A DNA stretch of 64,000 nt, from positions 1,612,001-1,676,000 of the forward strand of contig VNWV01000005.1 in NCBI GenBank assembly GCA_009801085.1, read 5' to 3'. The notes beneath the pieces were generated by a model, which did not search any database, was not told where the DNA came from, and was given only the letters and a program-made list of their open reading frames with translations. Numbering within the stretch: position 1 is the first letter of the stretch; each line of letters begins with the position of its first letter. The position numbers were made by a program, and so were the translations under genes. The DNA is from Lasiodiplodia sp. COLG20 (lineage: Eukaryota > Ascomycota > Dothideomycetes > Botryosphaeriales > Botryosphaeriaceae). Below, piece after piece: positions 21,594-31,074 of this stretch.

Positions 21594-24170
21594 ATGCAAT
21601 CCCGTCATTTTTCAGAAATCAAACCATGGACCGGCATTAAACTGCACCTCCCCTCGATAAACAGGCGCCGATCTTCTGCAACACCGTTGACCTACTTTGG
21701 ACAAGAAATCTATACGGACGAATGCCAGCATTGTAAGGCGCTGCAAGAGCAAGGGAGGATCCGGTTTTTGTTAAAACCATCCGAGAAAGAGCGATCGCTG
21801 CAAGATCTCTGTCGTTTACGTTTTCATGCTGTTCCTTCTCGGGATCCCGCAGTATTTCGTGACTGGAACGATTCAAGTGCAGTATGCTCATTCTGCAGTC
21901 ATTTACATGTAAAAGCTTGGCTGGGGAGGAGTCCGGACATGACGATATATCTGGATCCTTTTCGAGAGATCTTGGCTAGGCAAGAAACCTGTGGATTTTG
22001 TTCGCTGATCGCAAAAATCGTCACACGTCATAAGGGATTCCTGGGGCGTCGAGACATTGATAACAGTCGATCTCAGATTGTTCTGCGCACAGCCAATTTC
22101 GGTCAGCGTACACACAGCTTCGGACGCGTGCTCTTTACCGGCCAGCTTCCCTCAGTCGAACTGGAAACGAACGCGACACCACTCTACTCATCCAGCGATA
22201 CATGGTCCCTGAGTATAATAACATCCGTCGAGGCGATCAATTGGTACCGATCAGTTGATATTTGTACACTTTATGGTACGGTCTTGGGTCCTCACCAAAA
22301 GCGGAAGCTTCTTGTAGAAGCAGAATCTTTCGTCCCCGAGCTCATAAATTGGGAGGATATCCGAACTCAATTGCAAGAAACCGATCATCCGGAGCCTTTA
22401 ATTCCTCAGCCGGCGGGGTTCCGACTGATTGACGTGGAAGCATGCAATGTCGTTGCAGCACCGACTCTTTGCGAATACGTTGCGTTAAGCTACGTTTGGG
22501 GGAAAGCGCGGGTGGGTGTGAAGCCGTTCCACTTGTCTCTGGGCAATATTCGGGCTCTGCAAAGACCAAACAGTCTCAATAATACTCGAGTTCCTGCTAC
22601 TATCACAGACGCCATGATAGCTTGCCGCGGACTCGGGAAACGGTATTTGTGGGTCGACCGTTTCTGCATCCCGCAAGATGAATACGACAACCCTACCAAG
22701 CATGTCCAAATCGAAGCCATGGATCGCATTTACAGCCACGCCTTCGTTACCCTGGTAGCCCTGGAAGGCGAAGATTCCAACCACGGTCTCGCCGGTGTTT
22801 CTACCTTAAAGCGCGATGTGGCGTACAGGACGCAATTTTCAGGATGCGAGGTTTCGGAAAAGTTCACGCCCATGGACTTCGGAAAGCGAGTTGAAGAATC
22901 CTGTTGGAACAGTCGCGGATGGACGATGCAAGAAGCAATGCTTTCTTCGAGACTCCTCTTTTTCACTCAAGATGGCGTTGTCGGTGAATCTTCCAGGGGC
23001 AGATTCTTCGAGCAGGGACTTGAAGCAAAAGTAGTGACCCCTGTCACCGGAGCTCCAAATTTCTGGGCACATGAAGATCAACAAATATCACTCTCAAACG
23101 CCGTCAATCAGATGTCGAAAAGGCAGTTTGGAAGGGAGTCCGATATTCTCGATGCTTTTTCTGGTATCCTAACGGCACAGTTCGGCGAGCACCGATTCGG
23201 CCTACCCCTGGAAGGATTTGAAGATGCTTTGTGTTGGATGGCATGCACTCCGTGGCAACGCAGAGCTTCCACAGAGGAACACGTGTTTCCGAGCTGGTCC
23301 TGGGCCTCGGTTCCGGGTGAAGTCAGGATGCTGAATGCTGCATTATTTTCCGTGGCATTGTTTGGATTCCTCGAAACCGAGCAGACAGGCACGCCGTGCC
23401 TTTACCATTTCCGACCAAGGGATCGCAACTTCCTCGACGATGGAGAAGCAATTTTAGCAGCAACAACTGCGTGGCAAACGAGCTGCTTACAAGCACCACT
23501 GCATGACTTTCTACGGCCTACCAAAAATCCACGACTGTTCAGGAGCTTTGTGTCAGAGTTCAAGCGAAGATGGCCCTCGTACAGACATCTTTGGGAGCAT
23601 ATTCACGGTATCAAACAAGACGATTGGCGGCCGCGGAATTTTCTCGATAAATTTTCACCCCTTCAAATCCAACATGCTACGGAACCTGGCCGGCTTCTTG
23701 TGTTCACGCAGATGACATTACTATCTCTTGCGTCGTTACCACTGCCCTACCTCCAGTCATTCGCCGGTCACTTTCTCATTTTCGACGGAGAACATCCAAT
23801 TGGTGAAGCTTGCTTAGACACAAAGCAGATTGTAAAGGAACTGCGAAACAGGATCATACCGGACTATACGAGACATCAGACTACGCGATCGGTTATAGAC
23901 ACAAGGAAGATTGCGTTTATTGCCATGTCTATCGTGGACAGAGAAGGTATAACGAATTGGGAAATAGGAAAGGCCTCGGACAGTGATTTCGCCATTCCAA
24001 CCACCCAATTCGTCTTTGAGGATGACTTCCGTCCGCGTACAGATTTGTTCATGATAGTCATGGCAATAGAGACAAAGGCGGGTATTTCACGTCGGCTAGG
24101 AATAGGTGCCATTCCACTGGAAAAGTGGCTGAGATTGCCGCGTGTATTCAAAGGGTTTGTTCTAGAATAA
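21594..24170 (+). CDS. HET-domain protein 1 (heterokaryon incompatibility domain)
   Basis: Intronless, 858 aa from the ATG at 21594; the frame is open 14 codons further up but only to TTG. The N-terminal third carries three Cys-X2-Cys pairs (ECQHC, VCSFC, TCGFC), common before HET domains. The HET domain (about 290-440) shows its three marks: EYVALSYVWGKA near 292, RYLWVDRFCIPQD near 349, and SCWNSRGWTMQEAMLSSRLLFF near 437, with the linking AFVTLVALEGEDSNHGLAGVS. About 420 residues follow without a known domain. HET proteins trigger cell death when genetically different hyphae fuse. Most genomic copies have no proven role. It lies 407 bp upstream of a second HET gene in the same direction. 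The two are not recent duplicates, as they share little outside the motifs. Confidence 0.92.
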   Translation: MQSRHFSEIKPWTGIKLHLPSINRRRSSATPLTYFGQEIYTDECQHCKALQEQGRIRFLLKPSEKERSLQDLCRLRFHAVPSRDPAVFRDWNDSSAVCSFCSHLHVKAWLGRSPDMTIYLDPFREILARQETCGFCSLIAKIVTRHKGFLGRRDIDNSRSQIVLRTANFGQRTHSFGRVLFTGQLPSVELETNATPLYSSSDTWSLSIITSVEAINWYRSVDICTLYGTVLGPHQKRKLLVEAESFVPELINWEDIRTQLQETDHPEPLIPQPAGFRLIDVEACNVVAAPTLCEYVALSYVWGKARVGVKPFHLSLGNIRALQRPNSLNNTRVPATITDAMIACRGLGKRYLWVDRFCIPQDEYDNPTKHVQIEAMDRIYSHAFVTLVALEGEDSNHGLAGVSTLKRDVAYRTQFSGCEVSEKFTPMDFGKRVEESCWNSRGWTMQEAMLSSRLLFFTQDGVVGESSRGRFFEQGLEAKVVTPVTGAPNFWAHEDQQISLSNAVNQMSKRQFGRESDILDAFSGILTAQFGEHRFGLPLEGFEDALCWMACTPWQRRASTEEHVFPSWSWASVPGEVRMLNAALFSVALFGFLETEQTGTPCLYHFRPRDRNFLDDGEAILAATTAWQTSCLQAPLHDFLRPTKNPRLFRSFVSEFKRRWPSYRHLWEHIHGIKQDDWRPRNFLDKFSPLQIQHATEPGRLLVFTQMTLLSLASLPLPYLQSFAGHFLIFDGEHPIGEACLDTKQIVKELRNRIIPDYTRHQTTRSVIDTRKIAFIAMSIVDREGITNWEIGKASDSDFAIPTTQFVFEDDFRPRTDLFMIVMAIETKAGISRRLGIGAIPLEKWLRLPRVFKGFVLE

Positions 24171-24577
24171 AAGGCTGAAAATTAAAAATGTCTAGATAAA
24201 GCACCATGATTCTCTTGCAATAAGTCCCAGAAATGGTGTCATAACAGTAGCTAGTACTGCAGCGATTTCTGAAATGCCATGCACGACGCTCTGATGTTAC
24301 AAATTGCTGATATCGATGAGGTGTGAATAATTCGGGCGAAAACGCTGGCAAATTGTTGAGGGAAGAAGGGAATTCGAATGATAACAATGTCGTTCAATAA
24401 AAGCTTGCTAAAGGATTCCTCCGCATGACGCGTCTGCGGGGCTTGTTGGCCCCCAGAGTGGGGTCCTTTTCTGACAGCAGCATGTAAAAATTCTGCAGCC
24501 CGCCGGTACATTCTCAAAAGCTGAATACAAACGCCGCATTGCCGCTCAGACTGTTCTTCAAGTCCATCATTCCAAGT
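24171..24577. other. Spacer between the tandem HET genes
   Basis: A 407-bp AT-rich spacer holding the 3' end of HET gene 1 and the promoter of HET gene 2. No repeat or open frame of note. Confidence 0.5.
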
Positions 24578-26935
24578 ATGGATCATCTACCCCGCCCGTA
24601 TGGAAAAGACTACACTCCTCCGAAGATACCTTACTTCTGCTTCGAGGAGTACGACCGTGGCGACTTCCTGTCTTATCCAGAGCGCACCGGATGGACCATG
24701 GATGAACTGCTCAGCTTTGAGTTATGGACTGAACTGGACGATGAGGACGATGAAGACGATGAGGACGATGAGGACGAGGACGAAGACGAGGATGAAGACA
24801 AGCGTACTTTCGAGGATGTCCTGGATCTCTTGCAGACTTGGCTTTTCTTTGGCTCACTTCATCTTATCTTTCAGGAGCACATCAACTTTGAAGACTTCAT
24901 GATGGAAGATCCGGATGAAGGAACTTGCATACATACCAGAAATCTCCTTCAGATCGCAGAAGAGCACAAGAAGTCCGGATACAAAGGAGGCAAAGACCCG
25001 GAGAAGCTCGAAGACATTCTGTCATGTCTGGCTACGGCATACAAGGTCTACAACGTCGCTGTTCTTGCTAGTACCCTGGATCAATATTTCTTACTCTCGA
25101 TTGGTTTCCTCCTCGACTTCCTCGCCTCATATTCCCGAATTCTCTATGCAGGAGACGACACGCTCACGCAATTGGACGATGATACGAAAGTATTGTCCCT
25201 TAAAACCCCTTTAGTCCCTGCAGAGGATGAGACGGAAGGATTTGCCAACGAGGACGGTGAAGTACCGTTCTTGGTATCAGAGATGATATTGGCAGGCTGG
25301 TGCCCGCATCTCGTCAATTCGCTTCACGAAAAGACCTCCAACAAGACCATGTATCTCGCCAGTCTACTCGACCCACCGGATCTGACCAAGGACCATACCC
25401 CTTGCACACGGGCGAAGTGCCTTGCTTATCAAATGCACAAGGGAACTTACGTTCACAAACACGTGCGAGAGGGTTGCACTTGCGAGGAGCTCACCATCGA
25501 CTCAGACCAGCTTTGCCGGATTCTTCAGGACGGCTCTTTTCCGGTAGTGAAGCCAATGGACCCGAGGAGAAGCTCTACCAGTCTGGAGCTTGAAGCCTAT
25601 ACCTCAAACACCGAGTATGTTGCCATCTCACATGTCTGGTCCGATGGCATGGGGAATCCTAAAAGAAATGCGGTAGCAAAATGCCAGATGGAAAGGATCT
25701 TCAACTCCATCAAAGAGCTTCCCGGGTGCACCAGTCAAACCCCCATTTGGCTGGACACGCTCTGTTGCCCGGTGGCACCAAAGGACGTCAAACGTCTGGC
25801 AATTGCCAGAATGCGAGACACATACGATCTGGCTGCGTCAGTCCTGGTGTTGGACAAGCAGCTACAAAGGCTTCCGCATTCACAGCTGAGTCCTGTTGAG
25901 CAGGTTGTCAGGATCTGGTGTTCTGGCTGGACCGGTCGGTTGTGGACATGGCAGGAAGGCTTTCTGGCGGACCGCTTGTATTTCCAATTCAACGACGGGA
26001 TCTTCGACGTCAACACGCTCCAGACGCATTACCTGACGGGAACTCGCTACGACCTATATTCCACGCGAGATTCCGCAATGCTCATGACCATGATCCGGGG
26101 AAGCCTCTCGAAGACGCCTGAAAAAGACCCGACTCGACTGCGGCTGGACGGGGTTGTGGATGGACTGCAGGGGCGAACCACGAGTGTTCCTGATGACGAA
26201 GGCCTCTGTCTTGGTGCTCTTATGGGCTGCGATGTGCTGAAAATCCTTGACGCAAAGCCGTTGCCACTCATGTGCGGGTTTTGGCAGCAGTGCCCTGTCA
26301 TACCCCGTGAAATATTGTTCTGGAAAGGGCCGCGTCTGAGCCAGCCAGGTTTCCGCTGGGCTCCAATCACGTTAACAAACCATGGAGGAAGGCAACTTGA
26401 TCCCAGTCCCATAACCGCGTCCGAGAAAACTGGAACGGTCGTTCCTTCCGGATTGCTCATCCGGGCACCTGCGATTCTTCTCGGAGATATTTTGGATAAA
26501 CCACTCTGCAGAGATTTTTATGTTGTCGATCACAAAGGAGAATCCATCTGGAGAGCTAAGCAAGATTGCGATGCCGAGGAAAGACCTGCCCTTGAAGAGA
26601 AAGCGGAGAGGTACATCAAGGTAGCATTGCTACTGCACGAAAGAATCACGGAACGCTCGCGAACGGCTGTCACCTACGGCACGCTTGTTTATGTATATGC
26701 GGAGAAAGATGGGACGTTGTTCGCAAGGAGGGGAGGGACTGCACTTGTAATGCTCCAGAAGCACCCCAACAGGGTGATGCAAGGTGTGGGGGATCTTTGG
26801 AAAGATCTCCTTAAGCTTGAGATTTCTTCGGGGGAGGACGTCAAGTACCGTGGGCGAAACCTTGTGTACCATGGAGAATATAAGGAGATCGAAGGCCAAG
26901 ATCTCCCAGAACAGCAGAAGTGGGTCATTGACTGA
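24578..26935 (+). CDS. HET-domain protein 2, variant type with acidic run
   Basis: Intronless, 785 aa from the ATG at 24578 (13 further codons upstream reach only TTG). An Asp/Glu run of about 22 residues at about 53-75, encoded by a GAT/GAC/GAG repeat, stands in the N-terminal region. Next comes a His/Cys-spaced stretch near residues 285-305 (HTPCTRAKCLAYQ ... GCTCEEL). The HET domain is of the variant kind: EYVAISHVWSDGMGNP near 345, TPIWLDTLCCPVAPKDVKRLA near 387, RMRDTYDLAASVLVLDKQLQ, and GRLWTWQEGFLADRLYFQF near 455. It is thus from a different HET subfamily than its neighbour. The C-terminal 300 residues have no known domain. Role inferred only from family: self/non-self recognition leading to cell death. 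Confidence 0.88.
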   Translation: MDHLPRPYGKDYTPPKIPYFCFEEYDRGDFLSYPERTGWTMDELLSFELWTELDDEDDEDDEDDEDEDEDEDEDKRTFEDVLDLLQTWLFFGSLHLIFQEHINFEDFMMEDPDEGTCIHTRNLLQIAEEHKKSGYKGGKDPEKLEDILSCLATAYKVYNVAVLASTLDQYFLLSIGFLLDFLASYSRILYAGDDTLTQLDDDTKVLSLKTPLVPAEDETEGFANEDGEVPFLVSEMILAGWCPHLVNSLHEKTSNKTMYLASLLDPPDLTKDHTPCTRAKCLAYQMHKGTYVHKHVREGCTCEELTIDSDQLCRILQDGSFPVVKPMDPRRSSTSLELEAYTSNTEYVAISHVWSDGMGNPKRNAVAKCQMERIFNSIKELPGCTSQTPIWLDTLCCPVAPKDVKRLAIARMRDTYDLAASVLVLDKQLQRLPHSQLSPVEQVVRIWCSGWTGRLWTWQEGFLADRLYFQFNDGIFDVNTLQTHYLTGTRYDLYSTRDSAMLMTMIRGSLSKTPEKDPTRLRLDGVVDGLQGRTTSVPDDEGLCLGALMGCDVLKILDAKPLPLMCGFWQQCPVIPREILFWKGPRLSQPGFRWAPITLTNHGGRQLDPSPITASEKTGTVVPSGLLIRAPAILLGDILDKPLCRDFYVVDHKGESIWRAKQDCDAEERPALEEKAERYIKVALLLHERITERSRTAVTYGTLVYVYAEKDGTLFARRGGTALVMLQKHPNRVMQGVGDLWKDLLKLEISSGEDVKYRGRNLVYHGEYKEIEGQDLPEQQKWVID

Positions 26936-27096
26936 TTACCAGACTGCTTCATTCTCCAGGAATCCGTTCAACTTATCATACTAAGTTTGGTATTTCGCTA
27001 TACGGGTCAGAGCCTTATCAACGGTTCTTGGTTTATAATGATTGAAAAAATGAAAGCAATACGGTGAATGTTTGAAGCAATATTTGCTAGACTGAA

Positions 27097-28062
27097 TTAA
27101 TTAGGGCGGGTGAATAGACGACCGTTAACTTCACCACCCTCCAATCGTTGGAGCCCCTTTGGAATGTCTTCAAATGGAATCTCGATCAGGTTCGGTCGGA
27201 GATGGCCAGTAGAGAGCAAATTCAAAACCTCCTGAAGGTCTTCTTTTGACGCGCCAATCGAAGCTTTCAGCGTGATGCTCCGAGTAACAAAGGAGGTTGT
27301 TTTAATTTCGACGCTGGAAGCCCCCAGTCCGACAAGAACGACGGTGCCGCCATTCTTGACAGAGGAGATTGCGGACTGAACAGTTTGTGTAACTCCGACA
27401 AAGTCGATGATGATATCGAACTTGACATCGGCAAACTCCTTCAGCGCTGCCGCGCACGCAGTGGCACCGCAGCGCTTTGCCTCTTCGAACTTTGCTGTAT
27501 TGAGATCAATGCCGTAGACCTTTGCTCCCCGCAGAGCAGCTATCTTGACCGCGTTCATTCCAAGGCCTCCAATTCCGAGTATTGCCACGGTGCTCGATTG
27601 GTCCGCTCCAGCTGTTGCCGCTACCGCATGATATGCCGTTGAGATGGAATCCGTAGCTACCGCAGCCTGCTCGAAGGAAACGTTGTCCGGAATCTTGACC
27701 AGGAATCCAAGGTGTCCCAGAACGAATTGGCCATATCCTCCGTCGTATCCCAGCCCGATTGCGGTTTCCCACGAAGCTTGCTCGACTGGGTGCGATGGTA
27801 TGGCGACAGCAACGCGATCACCTACTTGAACGGTTGACGGCCCCGGTCCGAGCTTCACGACGGTTCCGGAAACTTCGTGACCCAACGTAATTGGGCGTTT
27901 TGCGATCCAATTATGTCCTCGCCCGTGGATGATGTGCACGTCTGAATGGCAGAGGCCGGCGGCTTGTACTTTGATGAGAGCCTGGCCGTGTTTGGGTTCT
28001 GGAATAGGGACTTCTTCAAGCCGAACTCCTGCTTCTGGATCTTCGTACCGGAATGCCTTCAT
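27097..28062 (-). CDS. Zinc-type alcohol dehydrogenase (MDR family) lacking the structural-zinc loop
   Basis: Medium-chain dehydrogenase/reductase, single exon, 321 aa, ATG at 28062. Catalytic-zinc ligands are visible: Cys in AAGLCHSDVH (near residue 38), His-Glu in TLGHEVSG (near 62) and probably Asp in VATDSISTAYHA. The nucleotide site is ILGIGGLGMNAVKIA with an acidic residue at the end of the next strand (VYGIDLN), which favours NAD(H). The loop that normally holds four cysteines for the structural zinc is replaced by AIPSHPVEQASWETAIGLGYD with no cysteine. The protein is also short for the family (usually 340-350). It should oxidise alcohols or reduce aldehydes/ketones. It is divergent from the decarboxylase-family gene at 28588 (525-bp shared upstream region), which suggests joint control. 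Confidence 0.88.
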   Translation of the reverse strand: MKAFRYEDPEAGVRLEEVPIPEPKHGQALIKVQAAGLCHSDVHIIHGRGHNWIAKRPITLGHEVSGTVVKLGPGPSTVQVGDRVAVAIPSHPVEQASWETAIGLGYDGGYGQFVLGHLGFLVKIPDNVSFEQAAVATDSISTAYHAVAATAGADQSSTVAILGIGGLGMNAVKIAALRGAKVYGIDLNTAKFEEAKRCGATACAAALKEFADVKFDIIIDFVGVTQTVQSAISSVKNGGTVVLVGLGASSVEIKTTSFVTRSITLKASIGASKEDLQEVLNLLSTGHLRPNLIEIPFEDIPKGLQRLEGGEVNGRLFTRPN

Positions 28063-28587
28063 GGTAGGATGGCCGAATTTGGAAACCGCGGGCTGCTGTC
28101 CTTGAAAGAGGGAACAAACGTCACAAGTGCCGAATTAATAGGGATTACTACCATGTTTATATCCCAAACGCGGGATCGGAAACCGGATCAAGTTCTATCC
28201 TGGCCAGGTTCTCCGCACGTAATGGTCTGTGATCTTCGCGATCTGCGGGTGGTTGTTGCAGCCGGTGCGTTCCGGTCAAGCCAACCACGGCTATCGGCTA
28301 ACGGGCCCCGGCTATCGTACTGGTCAGACTCGTATACCCGACATGTTGCTAAACTCCGTGTATAAAGTTACTCTACTTTGCTTTACTAAGAAAATGCTCT
28401 ATTCTAAAACATGACTTGTGAACGGAGTTAAGAGGAGTCCTGGTCTTCATGTCCGGGCATCCGGCAAGAAGCAACCCGGAGCACTAGCACTAAGTGAAAT
28501 ATATATACACTACCGTGACCATTCTTCTCGACAAGCAAAAACAACCCAACACCGAGAACTAACTCACCAATTCCCCCAAAAATAAAG
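28063..28587. promoter_or_regulatory. Shared divergent promoter of the dehydrogenase and decarboxylase-family genes
   Basis: 525 bp between the two ATGs. A TATA-like AAATATATATACAC at about 28498-28511 sits about 80-90 bp before the ATG at 28588. No repeated binding motif is obvious. A shared upstream region of this size is a common arrangement for co-regulated fungal metabolic genes. Confidence 0.45.
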
Positions 28588-29337
28588 ATGCCCCGCGGAA
28601 CCCTCTCCCTCTCCGGCAACACCGCCGCCGTCCCCATCTTCGCCCCACCCTACACCAACACGACGCACAAGTTCTCCGACGTCTCGGTCGCCGCCATCTC
28701 CTTCCGCGTCTCCCACGCCAGCGTGCAGCACCTGGTCCCGGACGTGCTCGAGCTCGAGGCGGAGCCGCTCGTCACGACGCTCTTTATCAAGTACGGCATG
28801 AGCACGGTGGGCAGCTACAACGAGTTCGTGCACCACGTCGAGGTGACGTACGAGGGCCAGAAATACGACTACAGCCTCGTGCTCGTCCTCGACAACGAGG
28901 CCGCCATCTTCGCCGGCCGCGAGGCCTTCGGCTTCCCCAAGGTCTTCGGCCGCACCGACATCCGCGAATCCACCGGCGGCCGCTCCATCGTCGGCAGCGT
29001 GGAGAGGCCGGCTGGTGAGAGGATTGTGGACTTTGAGTTCTTGCCTGAGGAGTTGCTCAAGGGCTCGAAGCCGCCGGCGCCGAAGAAGCGGACGCTGAAT
29101 CTCCGTGTTGTGCCGTCTGCGGATCCGGCGAAGCCGCCGGCCGTGAAGGAGTTCGTGCCCGTGTTTATGGATATGGAGTTTAAGGATGTGTGGGTGGGGA
29201 AGGGTAATGTTTCTTTCTTGAAGAAGTCTGCGATCAACCCGTGGGCCAATATGGACATCCTTCGGTATGAAGGCGCATTTTATGCCACGGGAGTCTCGGC
29301 CGTCCTGCAGAATCCAACGGAAGCTTTTCCGCTTTAA
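28588..29337 (+). CDS. Acetoacetate decarboxylase-family protein
   Basis: Single exon, 249 aa, ATG at 28588. The acetoacetate decarboxylase (ADC) superfamily uses a Schiff-base lysine to decarboxylate beta-keto acids. Visible here are VPDVLELEAEPLVTT, the segment GSYNEFVHHVEVTYEG with the conserved Glu, LVLDNEAAIFAGREAFGFPKVFG with the lysine expected to form the Schiff base (GFPK), and a C-terminal beta-rich half. The second lysine next to it in bacterial ADC is a valine here, and other active-site residues are uncertain. The substrate therefore need not be acetoacetate; relatives act on other keto acids or as aldolase-dehydratases. Its neighbour is a divergent alcohol dehydrogenase, so a decarboxylate-then-reduce pair is plausible. 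A transposon copy begins 72 bp after its stop. Confidence 0.8.
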   Translation: MPRGTLSLSGNTAAVPIFAPPYTNTTHKFSDVSVAAISFRVSHASVQHLVPDVLELEAEPLVTTLFIKYGMSTVGSYNEFVHHVEVTYEGQKYDYSLVLVLDNEAAIFAGREAFGFPKVFGRTDIRESTGGRSIVGSVERPAGERIVDFEFLPEELLKGSKPPAPKKRTLNLRVVPSADPAKPPAVKEFVPVFMDMEFKDVWVGKGNVSFLKKSAINPWANMDILRYEGAFYATGVSAVLQNPTEAFPL

Positions 29338-29409
29338 AATGCCAATGTCATTTGGTTCACCATCAAGAAAAAATAGTGGATAAAAATAAAGTTTGTTTCA
29401 TGCCGAATA

Positions 29410-29633
29410 CACTACCCTCCCGCAGCCGATAGCTAGCGTGGATTTTTGCTCATGTCATGGGCAGTTGAAGCTATCGTCCGGATGCAAATGTGGAATTAAT
29501 AATTATACACTCACGTCTGGATGATAGCTTCAGGTCCCCACATATGTTATTTTTCTAGCAAAAGAGCTGGGGCATAGTTATGCCTGGGGCCTTATTATTC
29601 TTTACGCTAGTCTTCGGCTGCGATACCCCCCTG
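29410..29633 (+). mobile_element. MITE-like inverted-repeat element, copy A
   Basis: A 224-bp element flanked by TA on both sides (29408-29409 and 29634-29635). The ends are inverted: left has CGCAGCCGATAGCTAGCGTG (29421-29440), right has the complement-like ACGCTAGTCTTCGGCTGCG (29604-29622). Inside sits the 83-bp palindromic core (29459-29541), which begins GGGCAGTTGAAGC and ends in the matching inverted form. The right arm also carries GGCATAGTTATGCC (29571-29584). No coding capacity. The TA duplication and structure fit a non-autonomous Tc1/mariner/pogo-type element. The class is inferred from structure alone. Confidence 0.75.
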
Positions 29634-30241
29634 TAGTTGTTAACCTTGGGCAGAATGCGGGGTTCCGACTTGGAGTCATGAATATTTTTCTGTATGTTCA
29701 GGTCATCGAGGCATAGCACAAGAGCGTCACCTGCTTGCATGTCAACATCTGCACACTTGATCATTCGAAAGAGTAGTAGATTTGCACGACCCTCTCCCTC
29801 GTCATTCTCCATCATCCTCCACCACGGGAGTCCGGTCAGCCTACTGTACATGCACGGACAAAAACCAAAGGGTCCATGCGAATCTGGGTGGAGAGAGTCC
29901 TCTCATCATCCATTTTGCCCAATCTCTTCTCTTTCCAAACTTCGTCGCACATGTATGCGTTTCCACGTGCCAACCCTCCTCTTCCCACATCTACACGCTC
30001 GGAAAAAAGTACCACAAAACATGTACAAGATAGAATGAAATAAGTGGAAAAGAAATTCAAACTCCTCGACGCCCGAACCCGCTCCCTTATTAAAGAATTT
30101 TTGTTGCCTCGCTCAAAAAAAGAGTAAATCAAGAGAGAAGAAGACAAAACAGCCGGTAGATGCCAACAAAATTACAGGCAGCCCACTACCACATATGTAC
30201 TGTACAGAAGAGTCGAGATGACACAGACGACCACCACTCGN
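29634..30241. other. AT-rich spacer ending in an ambiguous base
   Basis: About 600 bp between the repeat element and the perfect inverted repeat. Short open frames only (for example 29694-30038), none recognisable. Position 30241 is N, the only ambiguous base I noticed in the window, and may mark a sequence join. Confidence 0.5.
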
Positions 30242-30645
30242 TGTAGTAGCTTCCCATGTCCTAACAACTTCTTGGTATATCGATATTAGAATAGTACCAA
30301 CTTGGTAAGATAAGAAGAAGATTCGGACTGCGCGGGGTAGCCGTGCCCCCTGGTCAGGCGAAACGACTAGCCGCAACTCCGCTGGGGAGCTTTTTCGTCA
30401 CCACTGGTGGCTTCTTCTTTTCCTTCCCAGATCGTGACGAGCTCACCCTCGCCGGCCTGGGAAGGAAAAGAAGAAGCCACCAGTGGTGACGAAAAAGCTC
30501 CCCAGCGGAGTTGCGGCTAGTCGTTTCGCCTGACCAGGGGGCACGGCTACCCCGCGCAGTCCGAATCTTCTTCTTATCTTACCAAGTTGGTACTATTCTA
30601 ATATCGATATACCAAGAAGTTGTTAGGACATGGGAAGCTACTACA
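30242..30645. repeat. Perfect inverted repeat: two 189-bp arms around a 26-bp spacer
   Basis: Bases 30242-30430 are the exact reverse complement of 30457-30645, with a 26-bp spacer at 30431-30456. I compared the arms along their whole length and saw no mismatch or gap. The left arm begins directly after the N at 30241. The arms have no clear coding content. Perfect arms of this size are unusual in natural eukaryotic DNA, so a fold-back read or contig-joining error is a real alternative to a recent duplication. Confidence 0.85.
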
Positions 30646-31074
30646 TAGCGACAAATGGCAATCGCTCTCCTCTAGTGTCAGCGCTCCACTAGGCTCTACT
30701 CTACAAGTGACAAGGCTGACAGCCTATAGACGGTTGGTGGACAGGACACTTGCATTTAAGGCCGGTGTCGGCAGCCTCAACGGAGCAAGAAGTTCGAATG
30801 AGGGGTTTACCGAGGTAGGCGCACTATACGCATGTGAGCGAGGGGTCAGTAGTGGAGGGTGGAAGTACAACTATTCGGCTTCTGAGGATGCCTTAATTCA
30901 AGGTACTGACGAGATCTCGGAAAATCATCTCTGCAGCTCCATAGCAGCCCAGCCATCTTTCTCCCCCAGCTCCTACTCGCATTTTCAAAGAAGCTGCTGT
31001 GCTGCTGAGAGCATTTGGCATGGTAAAGTGCAGGACTGATGGAATTCAACTTTTGTTTTATGTAATTCAAAGGC
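30646..31074. other. Spacer between palindrome and VMA12 gene
   Basis: 429 bp on the 3' side of the Vma12-like gene. A 140-codon + strand frame (30620-31039) runs out of the palindrome but has no known motif. Nothing else is seen. Confidence 0.45.

Noticed and set aside
30113..30376. Open frame running through the N and the palindrome arm
   Set aside because: It crosses an ambiguous base and a likely artefact, and has no motif.
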